The notes under the pieces: model-generated
The model's database searches: none
The model's input: only the letters and a program-made list of their open reading frames with translations
Told to the model about the DNA's origin: nothing
Translations under genes and position numbers: made by a program
In this document: piece after piece, positions 49,996 through 59,125 of the stretch
Layout: the number at the start of each line of letters is the position of its first letter
Position numbering within the stretch: the stretch's first letter is position 1
DNA from: Triplophysa rosa
Lineage: Eukaryota; Chordata; Actinopteri; Cypriniformes; Nemacheilidae
Assembly (NCBI RefSeq): GCF_024868665.1
Contig: NC_079913.1
Span: forward strand, 11,653,246-11,717,245
DNA length: 64,000 bases
Reading direction: 5' to 3'

Positions 49996-50085
49996 GACTT
50001 TGTCCCCACTTCTGTAAGCATCTTCTTTGTCAGTGTGTTTTTGGCCTGATTATACAAGACTTTGTCCCCACTTCTGTAAGCATCT
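49962..50085 (-). repeat. 62-bp tandem duplication at LINE 5' edge
   Basis: Two essentially identical 62-bp copies (49962-50023, 50024-50085) containing CAGTGTGTTTTTGGCCTGAT. The duplication shifts the LINE frame and sits exactly at the truncation point. Confidence 0.95.
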
Positions 50086-51470
50086 TATATTTATTTGCTA
50101 TATATAGCAAATAAGGCTATAATACCGTAAAAACTATTAGCGATTGCACCTTACATGAATTAACTCATTCCATCAAAGTACCGCGAGTGCAAGTTTTGAC
50201 TTTTTAGGTGTTGTTCAGCATAGAAGAGGCTACACGTGTTCTTCAACAACAACCTCAACTTGACCTCAACATGTGTTATGGAGTTTTCTATTGATACTGT
50301 CCCAATCCTGTTTTTTTCCCAGTTTCTAGCTTACTGTATTTACAAAACATCTTACAAAATGCTGTTTGATCTAATAACGCATTTCATCAGAACCTCAGGT
50401 CACTGCAATTCGTGAACCCCTGTTTGGAAATCCCTGTTGTACAGCATTCTTACATAGGTTCCCTGGAGTTTAAGATGTTCAGTGGAGTTCATTGCAGCGT
50501 AAAGAGCTACCCAGCAAATACAGAACGGTCCCCTAATGTTTTTGGTTCCCTTTTGGTTATTTTCTGAAACCATAAAATAATGTTTTCAAATTTTCCAGGG
50601 AAATGAAAAAATGACCTAAAAATAACGTATACATGACATTCCCTCATGGTTATTGTAGGTTATTAACATGTTTTTGTTAAATAGTGAAAATATAGCTGAA
50701 GATATCTGAGCAACTGCCATTGCTCAGATCAAGTGTTAAGTATGTGTTTGATATGTGTTTTTTGTGAAATAGTCAAGAATTTACAAATCACATTCTTTAA
50801 TAGTAAACTTTGTCAAAACTGGTAAATAATAGCAATAGCACTATAGCATGTGAAATGTATTTTTATTTCTCCAGTACTGAAAGCAGAACTGATAAGGGGG
50901 AGCTTATCGATACTTTGGTCTTTTTTCATTTATGCCCGGGGCCTGTTTAATCCATTCAAAGTGGCCTCGCAGCCCCTTCAGATCACATTGTTATGGCCTT
51001 GTGCGTCCTTGTAGCCATTTTTCTTTGTTGAATAAAGACATAAAGTGTGCGTTTCCCCTGCGATAGCACACTTAACAATAATCCCTAAATTCACCCGATA
51101 TGTTCAGTGCATATGTGATTAAAATCACTCGCTACGATGTGTTATCTAATTCAGTTCAAGTTTATGACAGACCCGGTATTAAATGGGCCGTGGGGAAAAA
51201 ATTATTAAGCTCTGCACTCATGTTAAAATATATCATATTTTATATCATAATATTGCAGCAGGATTAATGCAACATTTACTTGAGGATTTACCGAATTGTT
51301 TTTACTTAGGAAAATGTTTACTTTATATTATAAAGCAAATGCATATATGTGGTAGTTATATTTCACCACATTTCATAAATGTTTAAAAAAAAATTTTTTT
51401 ACCGTTTATATTTAGTTAAAAATTTAAAAATGTTGTACTTACATTTACTCAAGTATTTTAGGCCCGGTTT
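50086..51470. other. intergenic, no gene seen
   Basis: AT-rich intergenic sequence. A block at about 50505-50680 (CAGCAAATACAGAACGGTCC, GGTTCCCTTTTGGTTATTTT) looks like a degenerate fish MITE. Nothing else was recognised. Confidence 0.45.
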
Positions 51471-51679
51471 CACAGACACAGCTTAGCTTAAGCCTAACTA
51501 TACTACTAACTATCCCTTAGTTAGTCATCATCATTAAGATGACGAATATTTATGTCGCTTTCACTGATACATTTTAAGATATTTCGGGATATTTTCGGGC
51601 AAGTTATATTCAGTTAAAACATGTCACACATTCATTTTAGTCTGGGACTAGTTTTAAGCCTTGTCTGTGAAACCGGGCC
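51471..51679. mobile_element. 209-bp MITE with GGCCCGGTTTCACAGACA ends
   Basis: The left end GGCCCGGTTTCACAGACA and right end TGTCTGTGAAACCGGGCC are perfect inverted repeats. Flanks are TTA/TCA, which could be a 3-bp Harbinger-type target site, but this is not decisive. Confidence 0.75.
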
Positions 51680-52106
51680 TCAATGGTCACCTAAATATGG
51701 TAAAGAACAAAACCATGTACTTCTGATTTGTTGTGGAGCAAAAAGTATGATATATGCATTATGATAGGAAAAATGTTAACTCTGTACTTGTGAAGTTTTT
51801 TTTTTACCAGTTTAACTAACCTGCCCCAGTTTTATGTATTAAAAATAGTGTTGTTTTTCAAGTAAAGATGCCAAACATGTTAAATAGACCAACAATGTCC
51901 CGCCATCCTGGCATCAGGTGCCAGCGTTGACAGCAGAGATGTGCTCCAAAACGCTGTCCACTTTTTTTTGTTTTTGGTCCCCCATGTCGTAGACTAGGCC
52001 TGGTTTCTTTGTTTCTTTGGCCTTTGACATTGTTTCTGTGTGTTTAATCATGCGGACACCCAGCCATTGCTCAGAAAAGGTGATGTGATATATATATACA
52101 CACACA

Positions 52107-52217
52107 GGTGCTGGTCATATAATTAGAATATCATCAAAAAGTTGATTTATTTCACTAATTCCATTCAAAAAGAGAAACTTGTATATTATATACATTCATT
52201 ACACACAGACTGATATA
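52107..52217 (+). repeat. Tc1-family terminal repeat (outer element, left copy)
   Basis: It starts CAGGTGCTGGTCATATAATT and runs to the insertion point of the next Tc1-like element at a TA. It is nearly identical to 53321-53430. Confidence 0.75.
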
Positions 52218-53319
52218 CACTCACCTAAAGGATTATTAGGAACACCTGTTCAATTTCTCATTAATGCAATTATCTAATCAACCAATCACATGGCAGTTGC
52301 TTCAATGCATTTAGGGGTGTGGTCCTGGTCAAGACAATCTCCTGAACTCCAAACTGAATGTCAGAATGGGAAAGAAAGGTGATTTAAGCAATTTTGAGCG
52401 TGGCATGGTTGTTGGTGCCAGACGGGCCGGTCTGAGTATTTCACAATCTGCTCAGTTACTGGGATTTTCACGCACAACCATTTCTAGGGTTTACAAAGAA
52501 TGGTGTGAAAAGGGAAAAACATCCAGTATGCGGCAGTCCTGTGGGCGAAAATGCCTTGTTGATGCTAGAGGTCAGAGGAGAATGGGCCGACTGATTCAAG
52601 CTGATAGAAGAGCAACTTTGACTGAAATAACCACTCGTTACAACCGAGGTATGCAGCAAAGCATTTGTGAAGCCACAACACGCACAACCTTGAGGCAGAT
52701 GGGCTACAACAGCAGAAGACCCCACCGGGTACCACTCATCTCCACTACAAATAGGAAAAAGAGGCTACAATTTGCACGAGCTCACCAAAATTGGACAGTT
52801 GAAGACTGGAAAAATGTTGCCTGGTCTGATGAGTCTCGATTTCTGTTGAGACATTCAAATGGTAGAGTCAGAATTTGGCGTAAACAGAATGAGAACATGG
52901 ATCCATCATGCCTTGTTACCACTGTGCAGGCTGGTGGTGGTGGTGTAATGGTGTGGGGGATGTTTTCTTGGCACACTTTAGGCCCCTTAGTGCCAATTGG
53001 GCATCGTTTAAATGCCACGGCCTACCTGAGCATTGTTTCTGACCATGTCCATCCCTTTATGACCACCATGTACCCATCCTCTAATGGCTACTTCCAGCAG
53101 GATAATGCACCATGTCACAAAGCTCGAATCATTTCAAATTGGTTTCTTGAACATGACAATGAGTTCACTGTACTAGAATGGCCCCCACAGTCACCAGATC
53201 TCAACCCGATAGAACATCTTTGGGATGTGGTGGAACGGGAGCTTCGTGCCCTGGATGTGCATCCCACAAATCTCCATCAACTGCAAGATGCTATCCTATC
53301 AATATGGGCCAACATTTCT
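52218..53319 (+). mobile_element. Tc1-like transposon (DD36E type), 3' end lost at an N
   Basis: It starts after TA with CACTCACCTAAAGGATTATT, the end of a well-populated fish Tc1-like family, and runs into the single N at 53320. The right terminal repeat is absent. It is inserted in the outer Tc1-family repeat 52107-52217. The transposase is almost complete. Confidence 0.85.
52366..53319 (+). CDS. Tc1-like transposase, 3'-partial, DD36E spacing
   Basis: About 318 genuine residues from ATG. The HTH/paired-like N-terminus reads RGMVVGARRAGLSISQSAQL and LLGFSRTTISRVYKEW (11-46). A second DNA-binding part follows (GQRRMGRLIQADRRATLTEI). The catalytic blocks are VAWSDESRFLL (Asp155), GGGGVMVWGMF (190-200), YFQQDNAPCHKAR (Asp246) and QSPDLNPIEHLWD (Glu283). 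Thirty-six residues lie between the last two, as in the DD36E group. The frame is intact up to SIWANIS, then reads into the N at 53320 and an unrelated repeat. Only the last 30 or so residues are missing, so the break could be an assembly artefact rather than a mutation. Confidence 0.88.
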
Positions 53320-53320
53320 N
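53320..53320. other. ambiguous base (N) at a probable assembly join
   Basis: The only N in the window. Sequence on the left stops inside a Tc1-like transposase. Sequence on the right restarts with the same repeat end found at 52107. A one-base placeholder for an unresolved gap would look like this. Confidence 0.8.
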
Positions 53321-53954
53321 ACAGGTGCTGGTCATATAATTAGAATATCATCAAAAAGTTGATTTATTTCACTAATTCCATTCAAAAAGTGAAACTTGTA
53401 TATTATATTCATTCATTACACACAGACTGATATATTTCAAATGTTTATTTCTTTTAATTTGATGATTATAACTGACAACTAATGAAAATCCCAAATTCAG
53501 TATCTCAGAAAATTAGAATATTACTTAAGACCAATACAAAGAAAGGATTTTTAGAAATCTTGGCCAACTGAAAAGTATGAACATGAAAAGTATGAGCATG
53601 TACAGCACTCAATACTTAGTTGGGGCTCCTTTTGCCTGGATTACTGCAGCAATGCAGCGTGGCATGGAGTCGGTCAGTCTGTGGCACTGCTCAGGTGTTA
53701 TGAGAGCCCAGGTTGCTCTGATAGTGGCCTTCAGCTCTTCTGCATTGTTGGGTCTGGCATATCGCATCTTCCTCTTCACAATACCCCATAGATTTTCTGT
53801 GGGGTTAAGGTCAGGCGAGTTTGCTGGCCAATTAAGAACAGGGATGATGATTGTGGTAGAGGTGTCATGTTGGAGGTCCTCCAGACTTGGGAAACTGTCC
53901 TGCAGACAATCCAACCCTGAAGACCTTGCCAGGGTGTGCTTGAAACCACATTAG
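53321..53954 (-). mobile_element. Tc1-family element, one end plus transposase C-terminus
   Basis: A terminal repeat (53321-53560, starting CAGGTGCTGGTCATATAATT) is followed on the minus strand by a Tc1 transposase C-terminal fragment. The other terminal repeat was not found, so the element is truncated beyond about 53954. Confidence 0.75.
53609..53914 (-). pseudogene. Tc1-like transposase C-terminal fragment (101 aa)
   Basis: It contains VLNWPANSPDLNPTENLWGI with the catalytic Glu, VKRKMRYARPNNAEELKATI and a C-terminal MPRCIAAVIQAKGAPTKY. The first two catalytic Asp blocks and the DNA-binding domain are missing. This is a different Tc1 family from the transposons at 26234 and 52218. Confidence 0.85.
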
Positions 53955-54215
53955 CGATGCATGATAATGACGGAGGTGGACATGAAGGATACCTGGATGA
54001 GTACCACAGTAAGCGGTGAGATTACATATAGTAAGCTTCCAATAACAGCGTAACATTCACACAATGTGACCAACAGCCTCACTCTATTTACATGCAATTT
54101 TTATTATTCAGATGGCAAAGAAAAAACATTACATCAAACTTTAATGGAAAGTGTTAACATGTGTATACACATGTAAGTATAATCAAGAATAAGTTCCTTC
54201 ACCGTATTCACCAAG

Positions 54216-54285
54216 AGGTCTGTGGCTCACTGGTCTAAGTATTGCCTCACGGCATCAGAAGTCACCGGTTCGAATCCAGATTTCT
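54216..54285 (+). repeat. tRNA-like module 1 (pseudo-tRNA)
   Basis: It has a D-arm/A-box-like GTGGCTCACTGGTCTAAG and B-box GGTTCGAATCC. The preceding CACCAAGAG is shared with the next two modules. The acceptor stem pairs poorly (AGGTCTG against AGATTTC). Probably a relic or tRNA-derived repeat, not a working tRNA gene. Confidence 0.65.
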
Positions 54286-54398
54286 AGGTTAGTGTTTAAT
54301 TAACCATTATGTCTTTGCTTCTGTAACAGCACTCAAAAAAATGCTTTCTGGTATGGAGTCACAGGCGAGGTATAAGTTCCTTCACTGTATTCACCAAG

Positions 54399-54470
54399 AG
54401 ATCTGTGGCTCATTGGTATGAGCGCTGACTCACGGTACCAGAGCTTGCTGGTTCAAATCCAGGCAGACCT
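54399..54470 (+). repeat. tRNA-like module 2 (pseudo-tRNA)
   Basis: A 72-bp tRNA-like fold: acceptor AGATCTG with CAGACCT, D-stem GCTC/GAGC, B-box GGTTCAAATCC. The anticodon stem pairs at only three of five positions. The unit spacing is 183 bp from module 1. Confidence 0.7.
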
Positions 54471-54540
54471 AACAGTTGAAGAGCAAAGCTCAACTCTTTA
54501 CTTCTGTAATTGCGTTAGCATTGAGTTAGAGGTGAAGTAG

Positions 54541-54742
54541 AAGTTCCGACACATGTATCACCAAGAGATCTGTAGCTCAGTGGTATGAGCACTGCCTCAC
54601 TGTATCAGAGGTTGCGGGTTCAATTCCAGCCAGATCTTGAGGAATAACAACCAATGCAAAAAACTCCACTACTCTGAAGAAAGAAGGGGGCCCGTTAGTT
54701 GGGCCCCCCGAACGTTGAGACAATGACCAGTAGTGCTTATGA
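54541..54742 (+). repeat. left flank of satellite, inverted copy of 58600-58830
   Basis: It contains tRNA-like module 3, then GAGGAATAACAACC, AAAACTCCACTA and GGGCCCGTTAGTTGGGCCCC. The reverse complement of 58600-58830 carries the same blocks in the same order, with about 37 extra bases. The pair bracket the pyrimidine satellite. Confidence 0.85.
54566..54637 (+). repeat. tRNA-like module 3 (pseudo-tRNA)
   Basis: 72 bp. The acceptor stem AGATCTG/CAGATCT pairs perfectly. D-stem GCTC/GAGC is intact and the B-box is GGTTCAATTCC. The anticodon stem CTGCC/ATCAG is broken in two pairs and the T-stem has one mismatch. It is the best preserved of the three, 167 bp after module 2. Together they form a tandem of about 170-180-bp units. 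Confidence 0.72.
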
Positions 54743-54749
54743 AGCTTGA

Positions 54750-57700
54750 TTGATGAAAGCTACTTTCATTTTCTTTCTTTCTTTTACTTTCATTCATTTA
54801 CTTTCTTTCCATTTACTTTCTTTCCATTACTTTCTTTCATTTACTTTCATTTACTTGCTTTCTTTCTTTCATTTACTTTCTTTCATTTACTTTCCATTAC
54901 TTTCTTTCCTTTTCTTTCATTTACTTTCTTGCTTTCTTTCATTTGCTTTCATTCATTTACTTTCTTTCTTTCTTTCATTTGCTTTCATTCATTTACTTTC
55001 CATTACTTTCTTTTACTTTCATTCATTTACTTTCTTGCTTTCATTCATTTACTTTCGTGCTTTCTTTCCATTACTTTCTTTCTTTTACTTTCTTTCTTTC
55101 ATTCATTTACTTTCTTTCATTTACTTTCTTTCATTTACTTTCTTTCTTTCCATTACTTTCATTCATTTACTTTCTTTCATTTACTTTCTTTTACTTTCTT
55201 TCTTTCATTTACTTTTTTCTTTATTTCTTTCATTTACTTCTTTCTTTCTTTTACTTTCTTTCTTTCTTTTACTTTCTTTCTTTCATTTACTTTCTTTCCA
55301 TTACTTTCTTTCATTTACTTCTTTCATTTACTTTCTTTCTTTTACTTTCTTTCCATTACTTTCTTTCATTTACTTTCTTTTACTTTCCATTACTTTCTTT
55401 CATTTACTTTCTTGCTTTCTTTCATTTACTTTCTTTCATTTGCTTTCATTCATTTACTTTCTTTCCATTACTTTCTTTCTTTCTTTCCATTACTTTCTTT
55501 TACTTTCTTTCATTCATTTACTTTCTTGCTTTCTTTCCATTACTTTCATTCATTTACTTTCTTTCTTTCATTTACTTTCTTGCTTTCTTTCATTTACTTT
55601 CTTTTTCTTTCTTTCTTTCCATTACTTTCATTCATTTACTTTCTTTCTTTCATTTACTTTCTTTCTTTTACTTTCCATTACTTTCTTTCATTTACTTTCT
55701 TTCCATTACTTTCTTTCATTTGCTTTCATTCATTTACTTTCTTGCTTTCTTTCCTTTTCTTTCTTTCCATTACTTTCTTTCATTTACTTTCTTTCTTTTA
55801 CTTTCTTTCCATTACTTTCTTTCATTTACTTTCTTTCCATTACTTTCTTTCATTTACTTTCTTGCTTTCTTTCCATTACTTTCATTCATTTACTTTCTTG
55901 CTTTATTTACTTTCTTTCTTTCTTTTACTTTCTTTCATTTACTTTCTTTCCATTACTTTCTTTCTTTCATTTACTTTCTTTTACTTTCTTTCTTTCTTTC
56001 ATTTACTTTCGTGCTTTCTTTCCATTATTTTCTTTCATTTACTTTCTTTCTTTCTTTTACTTTCTTTCTTTCTTTTACTTTCATTTACTTTCTTTCCATT
56101 ACTTTCTTTCATTTACTTGCTTTCTTTCCATTACTTTCTTTCATTCTTTTACTTTCTTTCATTCATTTACTTTCTTTCATTCATTTACTTTCTTTCATTT
56201 ACTTTCTTGCTTTCATTCATTTACTTTCTTGCTTTCTTTCTCTTACTTACTTTCTTTCATTCATTTACTTTCGTGCTTTCTTTCCATTATTTTCTTTCAT
56301 TTACTTTCTTTCTTTCTTTTACTTTCTTTCTTTCATTCATTTACTTTCTTTCTTTCATTTACTTTCTTGCTTTCTTTCATTTACTTTCTTTTTCTTTCTT
56401 TCCATTACTTTCTTTCATTTACTTTCTTGCTTTATTTACTTTCTTTCTTTCTTTTACTTTCTTTCTTTTACTTTCTTTCTTTCATTTACTTTCTTTTACT
56501 TTCTTTCTTTCTTTCCATTACTTTCTTTCATTTACTTTTTTTTTCTTTATTTCTTTCATTTACTTTCTTTCATTTACTTCTTTCTTTCTTTTACTTTCTT
56601 TCTTTCTTTCATTTACTTTCTTTCTTTCCATTACTTTCTTTCATTTACTTTCTTGCTTTCTTTCCATTACTTTCTTTCATTTACTTTCTTTCTTTCATTT
56701 GCTTTCATTCATTTACTTTCTTGCTTTATTTACTTTCTTTCTTTCTTTTACTTTCTTTCCTTTTCTTTCTTTCTTTTACTTTCTTTCTTTCCATTACTTT
56801 CTTTCATTTACTTTTTTTTTCTTTATTTCTTTCATTTACTTCTTTCTTTCTTTCCATTACTTTCTTTCTTTCTTTTACTTTCTTTCCATTACTTTCTTTC
56901 ATTTACTTTCTTGCTTTCTTTCCATTACTTTCATTCATTTACTTTCTTGCTTTATTTACTTTCTTTCTTTCTTTTACTTTCTTTCATTTACTTTCTTTCC
57001 ATTACTTTCTTTCTTTCATTTACTTTCTTTTACTTTCTTTCTTTCTTTCATTTACTTTCGTGCTTTCTTTCCATTATTTTCTTTCATTTACTTTCTTTCT
57101 TTCTTTTACTTTCTTTCTTTCTTTTACTTTCATTTACTTTCTTTCCATTACTTTCTTTCATTTACTTGCTTTCTTTCCATTACTTTCTTTCATTCTTTTA
57201 CTTTCTTTCATTCATTTACTTTCTTTCATTCATTTACTTTCTTTCATTTACTTTCTTGCTTTCATTCATTTACTTTCTTGCTTTCTTTCTCTTACTTACT
57301 TTCTTTCATTCATTTACTTTCGTGCTTTCTTTCCATTACTTTCTTTCATTTACTTTCTTTCTTTCTTTCATTCATTTACTTTCTTTCTTTCATTTACTTT
57401 CTTTCTTTCTTTTACTTTCTTTCTTTCTTTCTTTTACTTTCATTTACTTTCTTTCTTTCTTTCTTTCCATTACTTTCTTTCATTTACTTTTTTTTTCTTT
57501 ATTTCTTTCATTTACTTTCTTTCATTTACTTCTTTCTTTCTTTTTCTTTCTTTCATTCATTTACTTTCTTGCTTTCTTTCTCTTACTTACTTTCTTTCAT
57601 TCATTTACTTTCGTGCTTTCTTTCCATTACTTTCTTTCATTTACTTTCTTTCTTTCTTTCATTCATTTACTTTCTTTCTTTCATTTACTTTCTTTCTTTC

Positions 57701-58600
57701 TTTTACTTTCTTTCTTTCTTTCTTTTACTTTCATTTACTTTCTTTCTTTCTTTCTTTCCATTACTTTCTTTCATTTACTTTTTTTTTCTTTATTTCTTTC
57801 ATTTACTTTCTTTCATTTACTTCTTTCTTTCTTTTTCTTTCTTTCATTCATTTACTTTCTTGCTTTCTTTCTCTTACTTACTTTCTTTCATTCATTTACT
57901 TTCGTGCTTTCTTTCCATTACTTTCTTTCATTTACTTTCTTTCTTTCTTTCATTCATTTACTTTCTTTCTTTCATTTACTTTCTTTCTTTCTTTTACTTT
58001 CTTTCTTTCTTTCTTTTACTTTCATTTACTTTCTTTCTTTCTTTCTTTCCATTACTTTCTTTCATTTACTTTTTTTTTCTTTATTTCTTTCATTTACTTT
58101 CTTTCATTTACTTCTTTCTTTCTTTTTCTTTCTTTCATTCATTTACTTTCTTGCTTTCTTTCTCTTACTTACTTTCTTTCATTCATTTACTTTCGTGCTT
58201 TCTTTCCATTACTTTCTTTCATTTACTTTCTTTCTTTCTTTTACTTTCTTTCTTTCATTCATTTACTTTCTTTCTTTCATTTACTTTCTTGCTTTCTTTC
58301 ATTTACTTTCTTTTTCTTTCTTTCCATTACTTTCATTCATTTACTTTCTTTCTTTCTTTTACTTTCTTTCTTTCTTTCTTTCTTTTACTTTCATTTACTT
58401 TCTTTTACTTTCTTTCTTTCTTTCTTTCCATTACTTTCTTTCATTTACTTTTTTTTTCTTTATTTCTTTCATTTACTTTCTTTCATTTACTTCTTTCTTT
58501 CTTTTTCTTTCTTTCTTTCCATTACTTTCTTTCTCTTACTTACTTACATTCCATTACGTTCTTTCTTTCATTTACTTTACTTAAAAAACAAAGACAGTAA
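54750..58600 (+). repeat. 3.85-kb pyrimidine-strand satellite (TTTC/TTTAC/CATT units)
   Basis: Nearly all T and C on the + strand, built from TTTCTTTC, ATTTACTTTC and CCATTACTTTC words. Higher-order structure is visible: a 291-bp unit repeated at 57290, 57581, 57872 and 58163 (anchor TCTTACTTACTTTC), and a 1,049-bp duplication (about 55898 against 56947, anchor TTGCTTTATTTAC). Because TAA, TAG and TGA can hardly form, all three + frames stay open for over 1,200 codons. These are not genes. Such a tract could form triplex-type DNA. Confidence 0.96.
57270..58200 (+). repeat. 291-bp higher-order repeat inside the satellite
   Basis: Three near-identical 291-bp units plus part of a fourth. Each carries TCTCTTACTTACTTTC, TTTCGTGCTTTC and a T-rich ACTTTTTTTTTCTTTATTTC marker. 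The period is exact between anchors 57290, 57581, 57872 and 58163. Confidence 0.93.
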
Positions 58601-58830
58601 GTAAGTTTCATAACAGCTGCTGGACATTGTCGTAACATTCGGGAACCCAACTAACGGGGCCCCCTCCTTTCATCAGGTTAGTGGAGTTTTACGCATCAGC
58701 TGTTATTCCAGAGATTACACAGTGCTCTCAGAGTCTGCAGTTATTCCTCTAGATCTGGCTGGATTTGAACCAGCAACCTCTGGTACTGTGCTCATACCAC
58801 TGAGCCACAGATCTCTTGGTGATACGTTTG
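58600..58830 (-). repeat. right flank of satellite, inverted copy with tRNA-like module
   Basis: The reverse complement matches 54541-54742. It includes a tRNA-like module at 58751-58814 (minus): AGATCTG, GCTC/GAGC D-stem, GGTTCAAATCC B-box, CCAGATCT. Its anticodon arm is shortened (64 bp in total). Confidence 0.85.
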
Positions 58831-59034
58831 TTAGAACTAAAATAAAGTAAATAAGACAGACAGACAGAATGAAAGTAAATAAGAAAGAAAGACAGACAGA
58901 CAGTAAGAAAGACAGAAGTGAGTGAGTGAGTGAGTAAGTAAGACAGGCAGACAGGTTAGTGGAGTTTTACGCATCAGCTGTTATTCCAGAGATTACACAG
59001 TGCTCTCACCAGACTCTGCAGTTATTCCTCGAGA
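58676..59034 (+). repeat. ~77-bp direct duplication flanking a GACA/GAAA tract
   Basis: 58676-58751 and 58952-59032 share GTTAGTGGAGTTTTACGCAT, CAGCTGTTATTCCAGAGATT and ACACAGTGCTCTCA. Between them lie the tRNA-like module and a GACAGACA microsatellite. Confidence 0.9.
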
Positions 59035-59125
59035 CAGACAGACAGAAAGACAGTAAGTAAGAAAGAACGAAAGAAAACGAGAATGAAAGAAAAAGAAAGA
59101 GACAGACAGACAGACAGTAAAGGGC
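58850..59125 (+). repeat. GACA/GAAA/GTGA microsatellite tract
   Basis: A purine-rich strand with (GACA)n, (GAAA)n and (GTGA)n blocks, interrupted by the duplicated segment. It is the opposite strand bias to the 54750-58600 satellite. Confidence 0.9.

Larger units (their letters stand above)
47939..50085 (-). mobile_element. L2-type LINE, 5'-truncated
   Basis: The minus-strand element ends in a 3' UTR with AATAAAGCTCTTCTGATTC and a short (ATTCTG)n tail, the type of 3' end used by L2/CR1-like LINEs. It carries a long RT-containing frame but no endonuclease domain. A 62-bp tandem duplication (49962-50023 and 50024-50085) marks the truncated 5' edge. A second copy of its 3' end lies at 63235-63632. 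Confidence 0.88.

Noticed and set aside
51914..52105. 63-codon minus-strand frame with Lys-rich sequence (SKAKETKKPGLVYDMGDQ)
   Set aside because: No family recognised and no splice signals that convince; it sits next to repeat ends. It could be a processed fragment but cannot be supported.
54216..54637. Three functional tRNA genes
   Set aside because: Anticodon stems are mismatched, the first acceptor stem is broken, and the units recur with identical non-tRNA flanks, so they are tRNA-like repeats.
54746..58604. Three overlapping + frames of over 1,200 codons rich in Phe, Leu, Ser and Tyr
   Set aside because: All three frames are open because a TTTC/TTTAC repeat cannot make stop codons. 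Composition simply mirrors the satellite, and there are no domains.
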